Source of the DNA: Clostridiaceae bacterium
GTDB taxonomy: Bacteria > Bacillota > Clostridia > Acetivibrionales > DUMC01
DNA: 64,000 nt
Direction of reading: 5' to 3'
NCBI GenBank assembly: GCA_012840075.1
Contig: DUMC01000151.1
Location: forward strand, 1-64,000
Shown here one piece after another: positions 19,755 through 28,498 of the stretch. Within the stretch, counting starts at the first letter, position 1. Each line of letters starts with the position of its first letter. The notes below the pieces were generated by a model. The model ran no database searches. It was not told where the DNA came from and saw nothing but the letters and a program-made list of their open reading frames with translations. The position numbers were made by a program, and so were the translations under genes.

Positions 19755-20171
19755 GTGTGGAAGGAAAAATATAAAATCGGAGTGGAATTAATTGATTCTC
19801 AGCATAAAGAGCTATTTAACCGGGTATATGACTTTCTCAGCACAATGCAAAGTAAAGGGGACTGGGATGAAAAGCTGGAGAAGGTAAAGGAAACAATGAA
19901 CTTTATGCAGGAGTATGTAGTAGTTCACTTTAACGATGAAGAAGCATATCAGGATGAAATCGGTTATCCGGAAAGGGAAGAGCACAAGAAGGTTCACGCA
20001 GATTTTAGATCAACAATTAATAATTATGTGGAAATTTTCAATAAACAAGGATTTAGTGAGGAACTTGTTCAACAATTTGGAGCTAAGCTTATGACATGGC
20101 TGATAATGCATGTTTGTAAGGCCGATAAGAAAATCGGGGAATATGCGCAGAGCAAGGGGGAAAATAACTAA
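19755..20171 (+). CDS. Bacteriohemerythrin
   Basis: A non-heme di-iron oxygen-binding protein of 138 residues, the usual size for the stand-alone family. All iron-ligand motifs are present in order: H in DSQHKEL, H and E in VHFNDEE, H-x-x-x-H in EHKKVH, and H-x-x-x-x-D in HVCKADKK. It probably binds, stores or senses oxygen in the cytoplasm of this anaerobe. GTG 19755 starts the frame, giving MWKEKYKIGV as in homologues. Its stop overlaps the next gene's ATG (TAATG), so it is translationally coupled to a CheX-like phosphatase, pointing to a role in oxygen-related signalling. Confidence 0.95.
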   Translation: MWKEKYKIGVELIDSQHKELFNRVYDFLSTMQSKGDWDEKLEKVKETMNFMQEYVVVHFNDEEAYQDEIGYPEREEHKKVHADFRSTINNYVEIFNKQGFSEELVQQFGAKLMTWLIMHVCKADKKIGEYAQSKGENN

Positions 20172-20632
20172 TGAAGGCAGAATATGTTAACCCGTTTTAT
20201 ATAGCTGCCTGCGATGTTTTCGAGCTTATGCTTAGTTTACATCCTAAGAGGAGTTCATTAAAAGCGGTAGAAGAGCTGATAAATACTAAAGAAGCAAGTG
20301 TAGTACTTGGAGTTACGGGAGACCTAAAAGGAATAGTAATATTTAGTTTCCCCAAGGAAATGGCCCTGGAAATGGTCAAAATAATGTCGGGTATAGAAAT
20401 GGAAGAAATTGATGGTTTTGTATCTTCTGCCCTTGGTGAGATTGGTAATATTATTTCAGGAAATGCTCTTACCCTTTTAAGTAAAAACAATTATAAGTGT
20501 GATATTACACCTCCTCAGATACTTGTGGGAAAGTATAAAACTTTTTCAGCACCCAACGAGAAATCCTTGCTTTTGAGTTTGAGTACCGAGATTGGGGAGT
20601 TTGATATAAGCATGCTATTAAAAGAAAAGTGA
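20171..20632 (+). CDS. CheX-family chemotaxis protein (CheY-P phosphatase-like)
   Basis: A 153-residue protein of the CheX/CheC/FliY fold. The catalytic motif E-x-x-N is present in GEIGNIISGNA near residue 92, as in CheX, which dephosphorylates CheY-P. The body (VLGVTGDLKGIVIFSFPKEM, then ALEMVKIMSG) is typical. Its ATG overlaps the hemerythrin stop codon. No other chemotaxis gene is in the window, so the response-regulator partner must be elsewhere. A strong terminator follows at 20672-20700. Family assignment is firm; the partner and the link to oxygen are inference. Confidence 0.88.
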   Translation: MKAEYVNPFYIAACDVFELMLSLHPKRSSLKAVEELINTKEASVVLGVTGDLKGIVIFSFPKEMALEMVKIMSGIEMEEIDGFVSSALGEIGNIISGNALTLLSKNNYKCDITPPQILVGKYKTFSAPNEKSLLLSLSTEIGEFDISMLLKEK

Positions 20633-20671
20633 ATAAAAAAATAAAAGTGAATAAACCTCAAAAAAATTTGT

Positions 20672-20700
20672 AAAAACTTTGACCTAGGTCAAAGTTTTTT
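20672..20700 (+). terminator. Terminator of hemerythrin-cheX operon
   Basis: Self-complementary AAAAACTTTGACC / GGTCAAAGTTTTT hairpin with essentially no loop and a T run. Confidence 0.85.
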
Positions 20701-20995
20701 ATTTATGTCCGTAATAAAATGAACCTGAAAAATGAATCAGCAACATGGGATAAAAATAAAATTGAACGAACGGTGTACAATAATAACTGATAAGCAACCG
20801 GTTTGCGAGCTGGTTGACATAAAATAATAACAATAAAAGTCAAATGGACTAATTAATTGGCTGATTAAATAGTAGATTAAAATATTTAAAATATTAGATT
20901 AAATATTGGATCAAATAATCAAATATTAAAAAAGTATAAGATCAAATATTGAAGTATTAGATCAAATATCAGAAAAATATAGGAGGCATATGTTT
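20701..20995. other. Degenerate repeat region before metal module
   Basis: From about 20860 the sequence is built of drifting AGATCAAATATT / AGATTAAATATT units, repeated about eight times up to the ribosome binding site AGGAGG at 20981-20986. Nothing coding is recognised. Confidence 0.55.
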
Positions 20996-21211
20996 ATGAC
21001 AAACAAAACTTATCAATTGGAAACATTAACTTGCCCGAGTTGCACGGCAAAGATACAAACTGCTCTGAAAAAAACTAATGGTGTTGAAGAAGCGGAAGTA
21101 TTATTCAACACAAGCAGAGTAAAAGTTAACTTTGATGAAACCATAGTGTCACCGGAAAAAATAAGAAATACGATTGAAAGTTTAGGCTTCAAGGTCCTCA
21201 GTGAAAAGTGA
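20996..21211 (+). CDS. Heavy-metal-associated (HMA) domain protein
   Basis: A 71-residue single HMA domain, the ferredoxin-like fold that carries soft metal ions. The C-x-x-C binding site is in TCPSCTAKI near residue 13, and the fold continues through VEEAEVLFNTSRVKVNFDE to IESLGFKVL. It probably delivers metal to, or senses metal for, the P-type ATPase 86 bases downstream, which itself lacks an N-terminal HMA domain. GGAGG at 20982-20986 is best spaced for ATG 20996; ATG 20990 is very close. Confidence 0.92.
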   Translation: MTNKTYQLETLTCPSCTAKIQTALKKTNGVEEAEVLFNTSRVKVNFDETIVSPEKIRNTIESLGFKVLSEK

Positions 21212-21297
21212 ATTTCCAACAGCATCATAAAATCATAGCATCATATGACCATAAAGTTTAAAACATGAATTTTAAAACATGAAAAGGGAGGAAGGTT

Positions 21298-23163
21298 ATG
21301 CTGAAATTAACGAAAATTCGGAGAGTATGGATTTCAGGAATTCTTGTTGCCATATCTTTTATCCTTAAAAATTTATTAGGCCATCACATAATTACAGACA
21401 TAACAATGATCGCTTCTACAATTGTTGCGGGTACACCTATATTGAAAAATGCGATTTCTGCTATACGTTATAAGATACTTGGTATTGATGCATTGGTTTC
21501 TATCGCGGTAATTGGAGCTGTGTTAATCGGTGAGTATTGGGAAGCCGCAGCAGTAACCTTCCTCTTTATGTTTGGCGATTTCTTGGAATCAAAAACCATA
21601 GAAAAAACCCGTTCATCCATAAAAGCTTTATTAGAATTGACTCCTGATATTGCAAGAGTAATCAGGGAAGGGAATGAAATAGAAATATCCCCGGATGAAG
21701 TAGTTAAGGGAGATATAGCAGTTATAAAACCGGGAGAAAAAATTCCGGTTGACGGTACCGTTATTGAAGGCAATGCTTATGTAAATCAGGCGGCTATTAC
21801 AGGAGAATCCATTCCGGTTAATAAAATCCCTGGGGATGAAGTTTTCTCAGGTACTGTCATTGAAACAGGCTATATAAAGGTGAGGGCTGATAGGGTGGGT
21901 GAGGATACCACCTTCGCCAGGATACTGCAGATGGTTGAGGAAGCGCAGGATAAAAAAGCCAAAACTCAAAAGTTTCTTGAAAAATTCTCAAAGTACTATA
22001 CACCAGGTATTATTGTTTTATCGGTCATAATGTTCCTTATTACAAGAGATCTTGCTCTATCCCTTACATTACTTGTTATAGCATGTCCGGGTGCTCTGGT
22101 GATTTCCACCCCGGTTTCTATAGTGGCGGGCATCGGAAATGGTGCTAAAAACGGTATTTTGATAAAAGGCGGGGAAATCATGGAAAAGCTCGGCAAGGTC
22201 AAGGTATTGGCTTTTGATAAGACCGGTACTTTAACTAAAGGAAGACCGCAGGTAAATAGTTTAAAAGCATATGATATTTCAGAAGATGAGCTATTGAGAA
22301 TAGCAGCAATTGGTGAGGCTTATTCGGAGCATCCAATTGGCAAGGCTATAATAAATAAAGCAGAAGAAACTATAGGCAAAATATCCCAGGTGCCGTCTGA
22401 AGCCGAAATAATTCCGGGTCAGGGATTGAAGGTTGTTATAGATAATAGTACAGTATTAATCGGAAACAGAAAACTGCTGGTAGAAAACGGATTAATTATA
22501 GACGTATCCCAGGAAGCATATATCAGATCCCAGGAAGAACAAGGACAGACGGTTGTTCTCGTTGCAACCCCGGAAAGACTGCTTGGTGTAATATCAATTG
22601 CTGATACAATAAGGGAAGATGCAAAAAAAATGGTTGTTAATCTGAAAAGACTAGGCATAAAAAAGATCGTAATGCTTACAGGTGATAATAGAAGAGCTGC
22701 AGGAGCCATATCAAATGAACTGGGACTGGACGAGTATTATGCTGAATTGCTTCCTGAGAACAAAGTAGAAGTTTTGGAAAGACTTAGGGGAAAGTATGGA
22801 CTTGCAGCCATGGTAGGAGACGGAGTTAATGATGCTCCTGCACTGGCATCAGCAGATTTAGGTATTGCCATTGGCGGAGCAGGAACCGATGTGGCTATGG
22901 AAACGGCTGATGTTGTGTTGATGTCAAACGAGCTCAAGAAATTGTCTCATGCTATAGGTCTTAGCCGTGCCACGGTGAGAAATATGAAGCAAAATATTTC
23001 TTTTTCTTTGGCAGTAGCAGGAGTGCTTTTGGCAGGAGTACTGGTAAAAACCGTGGATTTGTCCTTCGGTATGTTAATTCATGAATTGAGTGTACTTCTT
23101 GTAGTAATTAATGCAGTAAGATTACTAGGATACGGAAGAACCCGTTTTAAGTTAATGTCTTAA
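21298..23163 (+). CDS. P1B-type heavy-metal-translocating ATPase
   Basis: A metal-exporting P-type ATPase of 621 residues in the cytoplasmic membrane. The phosphorylation site DKTGTLTKG, phosphatase motif TGES, the SEHPIGKA nucleotide-binding motif and the GDGVNDAPAL hinge are all present. There is no N-terminal HMA domain; the preceding small gene supplies one. The intramembrane metal site reads ACPGAL, that is C-P-G rather than the usual C-P-C, and the last helix carries HELSVLLVVINAVRLL, nearer the HEGxT pattern of P1B-4 pumps than the D-x-G of CadA. The transported ion (Zn, Cd, Pb, Co or another) therefore cannot be assigned confidently. ATG 21298 follows GGGAGGAAGG. Confidence 0.94.
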   Translation: MLKLTKIRRVWISGILVAISFILKNLLGHHIITDITMIASTIVAGTPILKNAISAIRYKILGIDALVSIAVIGAVLIGEYWEAAAVTFLFMFGDFLESKTIEKTRSSIKALLELTPDIARVIREGNEIEISPDEVVKGDIAVIKPGEKIPVDGTVIEGNAYVNQAAITGESIPVNKIPGDEVFSGTVIETGYIKVRADRVGEDTTFARILQMVEEAQDKKAKTQKFLEKFSKYYTPGIIVLSVIMFLITRDLALSLTLLVIACPGALVISTPVSIVAGIGNGAKNGILIKGGEIMEKLGKVKVLAFDKTGTLTKGRPQVNSLKAYDISEDELLRIAAIGEAYSEHPIGKAIINKAEETIGKISQVPSEAEIIPGQGLKVVIDNSTVLIGNRKLLVENGLIIDVSQEAYIRSQEEQGQTVVLVATPERLLGVISIADTIREDAKKMVVNLKRLGIKKIVMLTGDNRRAAGAISNELGLDEYYAELLPENKVEVLERLRGKYGLAAMVGDGVNDAPALASADLGIAIGGAGTDVAMETADVVLMSNELKKLSHAIGLSRATVRNMKQNISFSLAVAGVLLAGVLVKTVDLSFGMLIHELSVLLVVINAVRLLGYGRTRFKLMS

Positions 23164-23317
23164 GTTACTGTCTTATAATATATAAATTGAAGAGATGGGT
23201 GGGTTTGGGTGCATTTTAATAAATATTAGATGCTTTTTAATAAATATTTCTTCATATAAATCAAGCGCACCCGATAAAATTTACCCGGTAGAATTTAATG
23301 AAAAAGGGGATGGAAGT

Positions 23318-24016
23318 GTGAGTTCACAACTTTGCAATAATTGTAATCACCATAAAAGCGAGTCGAAAAATTGTATCAAGAGAGTACCGATTTTTAGCAA
23401 TCTCACAGCAGAAGAAATGCTGGAAGTTGCAAAAATTACTACGGATAGAACTTATCGCAAAGGTGAAATGATATATATTGCAGGCAATAAAGGAGAAAAA
23501 CTTTATGTGATACATAAAGGAAAAGTGAAGATAACGAGGATATCCGATAGCGGAAAGGAACAGGTGATTAGAATTCTAGGACCCGGAGAGTTTCTTGGAG
23601 AACTTTCGCTTTTTAGTTCCGAGCCTATGACAGATAACGCTGAGGTGTTGGAAAAGACTACAGTTTGTATTATATCGTCGGAGAAAATAAAGGAACTCAT
23701 GATAAGATACCCTTCCATAGCTTTTAAAGTAATGGAAGAGCTTAGCAGGCGGCTGGCAAGAGCTGAAGAACTGTTGGAAAACATAAGCCTTCATGGAGTA
23801 GAAAAGAGATTGGCAGATGCTTTGCTGGATATGGCCGGTGATGGTGATGAAATTGTTTTGAAGATAAGCAAAAAAGATTTTGCCTCTCACATGGGTATGA
23901 GTCAGGAAACTTTAAGCAGGAAACTGTCTGTATTTCAAGAAATGGGATTAATTAAATTGATAGGTCAGAGACGTATAGTTTTATTAAATAAGAATGGTTT
24001 GAGGGACATAGAGTAA
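23318..24016 (+). CDS. Crp/Fnr-family regulator with N-terminal cysteines
   Basis: A DNA-binding regulator with an N-terminal cyclic-nucleotide-binding-like beta barrel (residues ~20-140) and a C-terminal winged helix (FASHMGMSQETLSRKLSVFQ). Before the barrel lies CNNC-x9-C (residues ~6-19), spaced like the cysteine sets of FNR or FLP proteins that sense oxygen or metals. GTG 23318 follows AAGGGG and gives 232 residues, the usual family length; the longer frame from 23195 would add 41 residues of unlikely sequence. It lies 155 bases downstream of the metal ATPase on the same strand and probably regulates it in response to metal or redox state, which is inference. Confidence 0.88.
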   Translation: MSSQLCNNCNHHKSESKNCIKRVPIFSNLTAEEMLEVAKITTDRTYRKGEMIYIAGNKGEKLYVIHKGKVKITRISDSGKEQVIRILGPGEFLGELSLFSSEPMTDNAEVLEKTTVCIISSEKIKELMIRYPSIAFKVMEELSRRLARAEELLENISLHGVEKRLADALLDMAGDGDEIVLKISKKDFASHMGMSQETLSRKLSVFQEMGLIKLIGQRRIVLLNKNGLRDIE

Positions 24017-24341
24017 ATTACTGCTTGTGCGTGTTTTATGATAATTAAAAAATATCACTTGGGTTTTTGGGTATTATTAAATCACGTGAAATATATAAGT
24101 TTTGTAAATCACGTGAGTTGTGTTAAACATGCGATTCATGCTGATCAGGTAGGTCATATGAATCATGTGAGCCGTGTAAGTCATGTAAGGCTTATGAGAA
24201 TGAAGCTATTTTCTGCAAGCGGCTGATATGTTATAATAAATGAAAAATTTATAATAAGCAAAGGAATAAGCAAAGAGTTATAATTTTCATATTTATAACT
24301 CTCAAGGTGCTAAGATATATACAAAGAAGGGATGTTTTTTA
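24017..24341. other. Intergenic region with degenerate TCATGTGA units
   Basis: From 24075 to 24200 units like AATCACGTGA / AATCATGTGAG / AGTCATGTAAG recur about nine times. A short open frame across it (NHV-rich) is a by-product of the repeat and is not called. GAAGGGATG before 24342 is the next ribosome binding site. Confidence 0.55.
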
Positions 24342-24809
24342 ATGAAAAGTATAAAACCCGGCCGCGGTCCGTCCGGCATGTCCTTTATCGGCTCAATAAT
24401 TTCCGTAATTTTTGGGGTTTTTTGGACGATTATTGCAATTGCAATTACTTCAAAATCATCTTTTGGAATAATTGGGTTGATTTTTCCTCTCTTTGGTGTA
24501 ATTTTTGTAATAATGGGAATAATTCAAGCGGCTTATCATTATAAAAATGCTACAAGCAAGGATAGGTTTTCATTGTTTGATATTACTGATCGTTCCGAAG
24601 AGGGAGATCCTGCTGATAGTTGGATAAAAGATGAGTGCGGGAACAATTATTATAAAAACTTTGACACCAATGATGCTGATATGAAGAAAATCAATAATGC
24701 AAGTGTTTCGAATACCTCAAACGATGACATGAATTATTGCCCGTATTGCGGAAGGGCATTAAATAAGGATTTTTCCTTTTGCCCGAAGTGTGGAAGACGT
24801 TTGAATTGA
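24342..24809 (+). CDS. Membrane protein with C-terminal zinc ribbon
   Basis: A 155-residue protein with two membrane helices (about residues 15-36 and 43-65), a polar linker, and a C-terminal zinc ribbon YCPYCGRALNKDFSFCPKCG, two C-x-x-C pairs 14 residues apart. Such zinc-ribbon membrane proteins are widespread in clostridia and have no assigned function. The gene has a GAAGGG ribosome binding site and stands alone, 390 bases before a two-component system on the same strand. Confidence 0.8.
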   Translation: MKSIKPGRGPSGMSFIGSIISVIFGVFWTIIAIAITSKSSFGIIGLIFPLFGVIFVIMGIIQAAYHYKNATSKDRFSLFDITDRSEEGDPADSWIKDECGNNYYKNFDTNDADMKKINNASVSNTSNDDMNYCPYCGRALNKDFSFCPKCGRRLN

Positions 24810-25024
24810 ATATAAATATTGGATATAAATATAGTGAAGTATAAATATAGTGAAGAAATATTATCAAAAAAGTATCAAGAGTGTAGAAGCGTCTATTAAA
24901 GGAGAGCAGTTCCTAAAAGAGGAGCCGGCACCCAAAGAAGAGCCTCCACTGAAAGAAAAGCTGTCCCTCAAGGAATAGCTGTTCCTCGGAGAAGATCCCC
25001 AAAAATTCTTAAATTTAAGAAAAT

Positions 25025-25060
25025 CTTAAGAAATTTATTCACTTTTTCTTAAGGTTTTTT
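25025..25060 (+). terminator. Terminator upstream of two-component system
   Basis: Stem CTTAAGAAA (25025-25033) with TTTCTTAAG (25045-25053), then GTTTTTT. It lies in the gap 24810-25199, which also carries ATATAAATATAGTGAAG-type repeats and a Lys/Glu/Pro-rich 42-codon frame (24850-24978) without a ribosome binding site. Confidence 0.75.
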
Positions 25061-25199
25061 ATTTATTATTTAGGCAAGGCTGTGGGGTTTATCTTGCGGA
25101 TGTGCTATAATAACAAACAAATAATTGGTTAACGAAAACGAAGAAATTATGAACAATCATGAGAACAAACATGTGAATTTTTTTAAGAGGGAGCGGCTT

Positions 25200-25919
25200 A
25201 TGGATAACTTAAATGAAGCAGGCAAGCTTTCCATTCTGGTTGTAGATGATGATAAGGAAATTGTGAATGCGATTTCCATTTATCTTGAGAATGAAGGTTA
25301 CAGGGTGTATAAGGCATATGACGGCTTTCAAGCTCTTGATATTATCACTTCTCATGATATTAAGCTGATTCTTATTGATATTATGATGCCTAGGTTGGAC
25401 GGCTTATCCGCTGTTGTGAAAATCCGTGAGCAAAAGAATATACCAATAATTATACTGTCTGCAAAGTCTGAAGATTCAGATAAAATTTTAGGACTTTCCA
25501 TTGGAGCAGATGATTATGTGACCAAGCCTTTTAACCCAATGGAACTGGTAGCAAGGGTAAAATCCCAGCTTCGCAGGTATTTGACATTAGGCGATGTTAA
25601 CGGTACTAGGAAAGCTAATGTTCTTAAATCAGGTGGTTTATGTTTTGATCTTGATTCTCGCACCGTAACAGTGGATGGTGAACCGGTGAAGCTTACTGCA
25701 ACGGAAATGAAGATTGTTGAGCTTCTTTTGAGACATCCGGGACGCGTTTTCCCGGCCGAAGAAATTTATGAGCGCGTGTGGCAGGAGCCTGCATACAATG
25801 CAGAAAATACCGTTATGGTACATATCCGCCGAATCCGTGAAAAAATTGAGATAAACCCTAGAGAGCCTAAATATTTAAAGGTGGTGTGGGGTATTGGATA
25901 TAAAATTGAAAAAATCTAA
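25200..25919 (+). CDS. OmpR/PhoB-family response regulator
   Basis: A two-component response regulator of 239 residues. The receiver domain has the acidic pair in VVDDDKE, the phospho-acceptor aspartate in LILIDIMMPRLDG, the threonine/serine in IILSAKS and the lysine in VTKPF. The C-terminal winged helix (LTATEMKIVELLLRHPGRVF, VWQEP, NTVMVHIRRIREKIE, VWGIGYKI) is of VanR type. ATG 25200 follows GGGAG; a longer frame from 25125 is possible. It overlaps the downstream kinase gene by 26 bases, so the two are co-expressed. Confidence 0.94.
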   Translation: MDNLNEAGKLSILVVDDDKEIVNAISIYLENEGYRVYKAYDGFQALDIITSHDIKLILIDIMMPRLDGLSAVVKIREQKNIPIIILSAKSEDSDKILGLSIGADDYVTKPFNPMELVARVKSQLRRYLTLGDVNGTRKANVLKSGGLCFDLDSRTVTVDGEPVKLTATEMKIVELLLRHPGRVFPAEEIYERVWQEPAYNAENTVMVHIRRIREKIEINPREPKYLKVVWGIGYKIEKI

Positions 25920-28086
25920 AGCATTAATCGTATGGTTGTGTTTTTTTATCGGAATTTGTATAGTTGCGGGTATTATAACCGGCGGCATTGTTCTTCTTAA
26001 GGAAGACTATCATGGTTTTTTATATGCATTGGATAAAGCTTTTTTTAAATTAGATATCAAGGATACATTGGAATTTAAGCATACTATATCACTTAGATTT
26101 CATATGCTGGCAGAAGCCTTGACTGATGAAAATGCGGAAGAACGGTTAAAAGAAGTTCAATCTAATTTAGAAAAAGAGGGACAAAACCTTATATACTATG
26201 CAAAGAATCTGCAAAACGGCGTCAAACTGTCAAACAGCGAAACTGATTTCGGAGCGGCGGCAAAGGGATTCCCGAATTTGCCCGATGGGTATGATTATTA
26301 TATATTTTTTTACGGGAAAAAAATGACTATTGAGGATTCAGGAAAAGCAGTTAATATTTATGACAAAAATGTTTACAATGCCGGTTATTCGGTGCTGAAG
26401 CACTATGGATATTTATCTGAAGATATTGCATTAGTAAATCCTATCCTGTCTAAATGCCATATACTCTTAATAGTGAAAAAAGACATTGAAGAAGTAGACG
26501 GTCAAGAAAGCCAATTGTATCAGATTAAACAGGATCTGAATGATTTAAAATCCTTTTTTGGAAGAATTTTTATTGTATTTTTGATAGGCTGGGTACTGAT
26601 TTTTCTATCAATATTAAACCGGGTAACTAAGAAGGAATTTGACGTAAAGATCGGCAACTTTCTCGGCAAGTTCTGGATTGAAATAAAAATAATAGCAGCA
26701 CTGATTATTTTGTTTATAGTGGTATTAATTAGCTATAGATATGATTCAATCGGCATTTCTATGCTACAATTATTGGCGAAAATTTTTACCGTATTGATAG
26801 TAATCTGGAGTTTATATTTTGTATTCATAGACTTATTGCATAACAGGAAAAAAGTTTTTTACAACAATACCATTAATTCGCTGATTAAAGTTTACCGTAC
26901 TTTTGAAAGGAAAAAACCGTTCCAAAAAGGAATGCTGTTGAGATTATATGTATTCATAGCTGCAGAGGCAATACTGGTTATAACTGCAGGAATATCATTT
27001 ATTATTCTTGCGTTTGGAAATACGAATAAGATTCCTTTCTTGTTTGGTTTTTTGTTGTCTTTGGCTATAGGAGTGTACCTAATCTACCGGTATGTTCGCA
27101 GATATAACAATACGGTAAGTGATATAGGAAAATTGATAGACCAAATCGAGGCTATTAAAAACGGGGACGTAAAGAACAAATTACAATTAAATCCTGATGC
27201 AGATATGTACAATGCAGCTCAAAGTCTTAACAAAATACAGGAAGGTATAAATAAAGCGGTGGAGGCAAGGATCAGAAGCGAACGCACAAAGGTGGAACTT
27301 ATTACCAATGTTTCCCATGATTTAAAAACACCTCTTACTTCAATTATTAGCTATGTGGATTTGTTATACAAGGAAGAAGGTTTATCTGAACATATTAAAG
27401 ATTATATAAAGATTATCAAGCAAAAATCAGACCGTTTAAAAACCCTGATAGCAGACTTGTTTGATTTAACTAAAGCAACCAGCGGAGAAATTAACGTTGA
27501 CTTTGAGAAAATCGATCTCGGAAAACTTGTCTGGCAAACTTTGGCTGACATGAATGATGATATTGAGCAGTCCGGGTTAAAATTTAAAGTGAATATACCC
27601 GAGTCTCCGTTATTTATAATGAGTGATGGGAAAAAATTATACCGGGTGTTTCAGAATTTAATATCAAATGCTTTAAAATATTCACTGGCAGGATCAAGGG
27701 TGTATGTAGACTTGACAGCCGGTAACGGAAAGGGTAATGCTGGCAATGGAAAAGACAACGATGGGAAGGATAATACAGCAATGAAAGATAATATATATAG
27801 GGAAGAAAATGTAGACATGGAAAATAATATTAACGGTTTTGATGATCCTTGGCAGGTTACCGCAATAATTAAAAATATTGCCAATTATGAGATGAATTTC
27901 ACTGAAGATGAAATTCTTGAGCGGTTTGCCAGGGGAGACAAAGCCCGTTCTACCGAAGGATCAGGATTAGGTCTTGCCATAGCTAAAAGCTTTACCCAGG
28001 TCTGTGGCGGTGAATTTGACATTGTAATAGATGGTGATATGTTTAAAGCAATACTAAAATTTAATCTTATAGGTGAAAATGCTTAA
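25894..28086 (+). CDS. Sensor histidine kinase, multi-pass, VanS-like catalytic core
   Basis: Partner kinase of the overlapping regulator, 730 residues. An N-terminal membrane helix, an extracytoplasmic region of about 190 residues, then about five further membrane helices (residues ~220-405), a HAMP-like linker, and the kinase core. The H box is NVSHDLKTPLTSIISY (His near residue 477), N box FQNLISNALKYS, G box RGDKARSTEGSGLGLAIAKSF. Between the N and G boxes is an insert of about 40 residues rich in Asn, Gly, Lys and Asp (GNGKGNAGNGKDNDGKDN onward), not usual in this domain. The start is TTG 25894 after GGTGG. The signal sensed is unknown; VanS-like kinases often respond to cell-envelope stress. 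A perfect terminator follows. Confidence 0.9.
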   Translation: MDIKLKKSKALIVWLCFFIGICIVAGIITGGIVLLKEDYHGFLYALDKAFFKLDIKDTLEFKHTISLRFHMLAEALTDENAEERLKEVQSNLEKEGQNLIYYAKNLQNGVKLSNSETDFGAAAKGFPNLPDGYDYYIFFYGKKMTIEDSGKAVNIYDKNVYNAGYSVLKHYGYLSEDIALVNPILSKCHILLIVKKDIEEVDGQESQLYQIKQDLNDLKSFFGRIFIVFLIGWVLIFLSILNRVTKKEFDVKIGNFLGKFWIEIKIIAALIILFIVVLISYRYDSIGISMLQLLAKIFTVLIVIWSLYFVFIDLLHNRKKVFYNNTINSLIKVYRTFERKKPFQKGMLLRLYVFIAAEAILVITAGISFIILAFGNTNKIPFLFGFLLSLAIGVYLIYRYVRRYNNTVSDIGKLIDQIEAIKNGDVKNKLQLNPDADMYNAAQSLNKIQEGINKAVEARIRSERTKVELITNVSHDLKTPLTSIISYVDLLYKEEGLSEHIKDYIKIIKQKSDRLKTLIADLFDLTKATSGEINVDFEKIDLGKLVWQTLADMNDDIEQSGLKFKVNIPESPLFIMSDGKKLYRVFQNLISNALKYSLAGSRVYVDLTAGNGKGNAGNGKDNDGKDNTAMKDNIYREENVDMENNINGFDDPWQVTAIIKNIANYEMNFTEDEILERFARGDKARSTEGSGLGLAIAKSFTQVCGGEFDIVIDGDMFKAILKFNLIGENA

Positions 28087-28257
28087 TACTATTTACAGGT
28101 CGGTTTTAGTATCATTTGCTAATTAATGGGGATGATAATTAATGGGAATCATTAGCTAATTTATTTTGCTAAACGTTAAGCTGAACCTAGCCAAAAATGA
28201 AAGCTATTGAATGTTTTCAAAATCCAAGCTGTTGGAGGTTTCTTATATATGGGTTAT

Positions 28258-28303
28258 AAACAGGAGTAATTTGTACAAGGTGTCGTACAAATTACTCCTG
28301 TTT
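28258..28303 (+). terminator. Terminator of two-component operon
   Basis: A perfect 19-base stem (28258-28276 with 28285-28303; AAACAGGAGTAATTTGTAC and complement) with an 8-base loop, ending in TTT. It ends just before the next promoter. Confidence 0.88.
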
Positions 28304-28305
28304 AA

Positions 28306-28334
28306 TTGACAAAATTCTTTATTTTATGTACAAT
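28306..28334 (+). promoter_or_regulatory. Sigma-A promoter for the Phd-Uma2 fusion gene
   Basis: TTGACA at 28306-28311 and TACAAT at 28329-28334 with the ideal 17-base spacer. This is the best consensus promoter seen in the window, placed directly after a terminator and 165 bases before the fusion gene. Confidence 0.78.
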
Positions 28335-28385
28335 ATATTAATAGAATGACCCATCTTTTGCACAATATACCGTACAAAATAATGC

Positions 28386-28416
28386 ACATTACCATATAAC
28401 AATTATATGGTAATGT
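28386..28416. promoter_or_regulatory. Perfect palindrome in leader of Phd-Uma2 gene
   Basis: Arms of 14 bases (ACATTACCATATAA and complement) around a 3-base centre, between the promoter and the start codon. Antitoxin-type DNA-binding domains usually bind such palindromes, so it may be the autoregulatory operator. An RNA hairpin or attenuator is the alternative. Confidence 0.55.
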
Positions 28417-28498
28417 AAAATATGGTGCTTAATATGAAATTTTCATAATTTACAATATAATTTCCATTGCGTAATAAGTATAAGGGAGGCAATCTATC

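Noticed and set aside
24038-24226. 62-codon frame rich in N-H-V
   Set aside because: Produced by the degenerate TCATGTGA repeat; no ribosome binding site.
24850-24978. 42-codon GTG frame rich in Lys, Glu and Pro
   Set aside because: No ribosome binding site, made of short degenerate repeats and followed closely by another stop-rich stretch.
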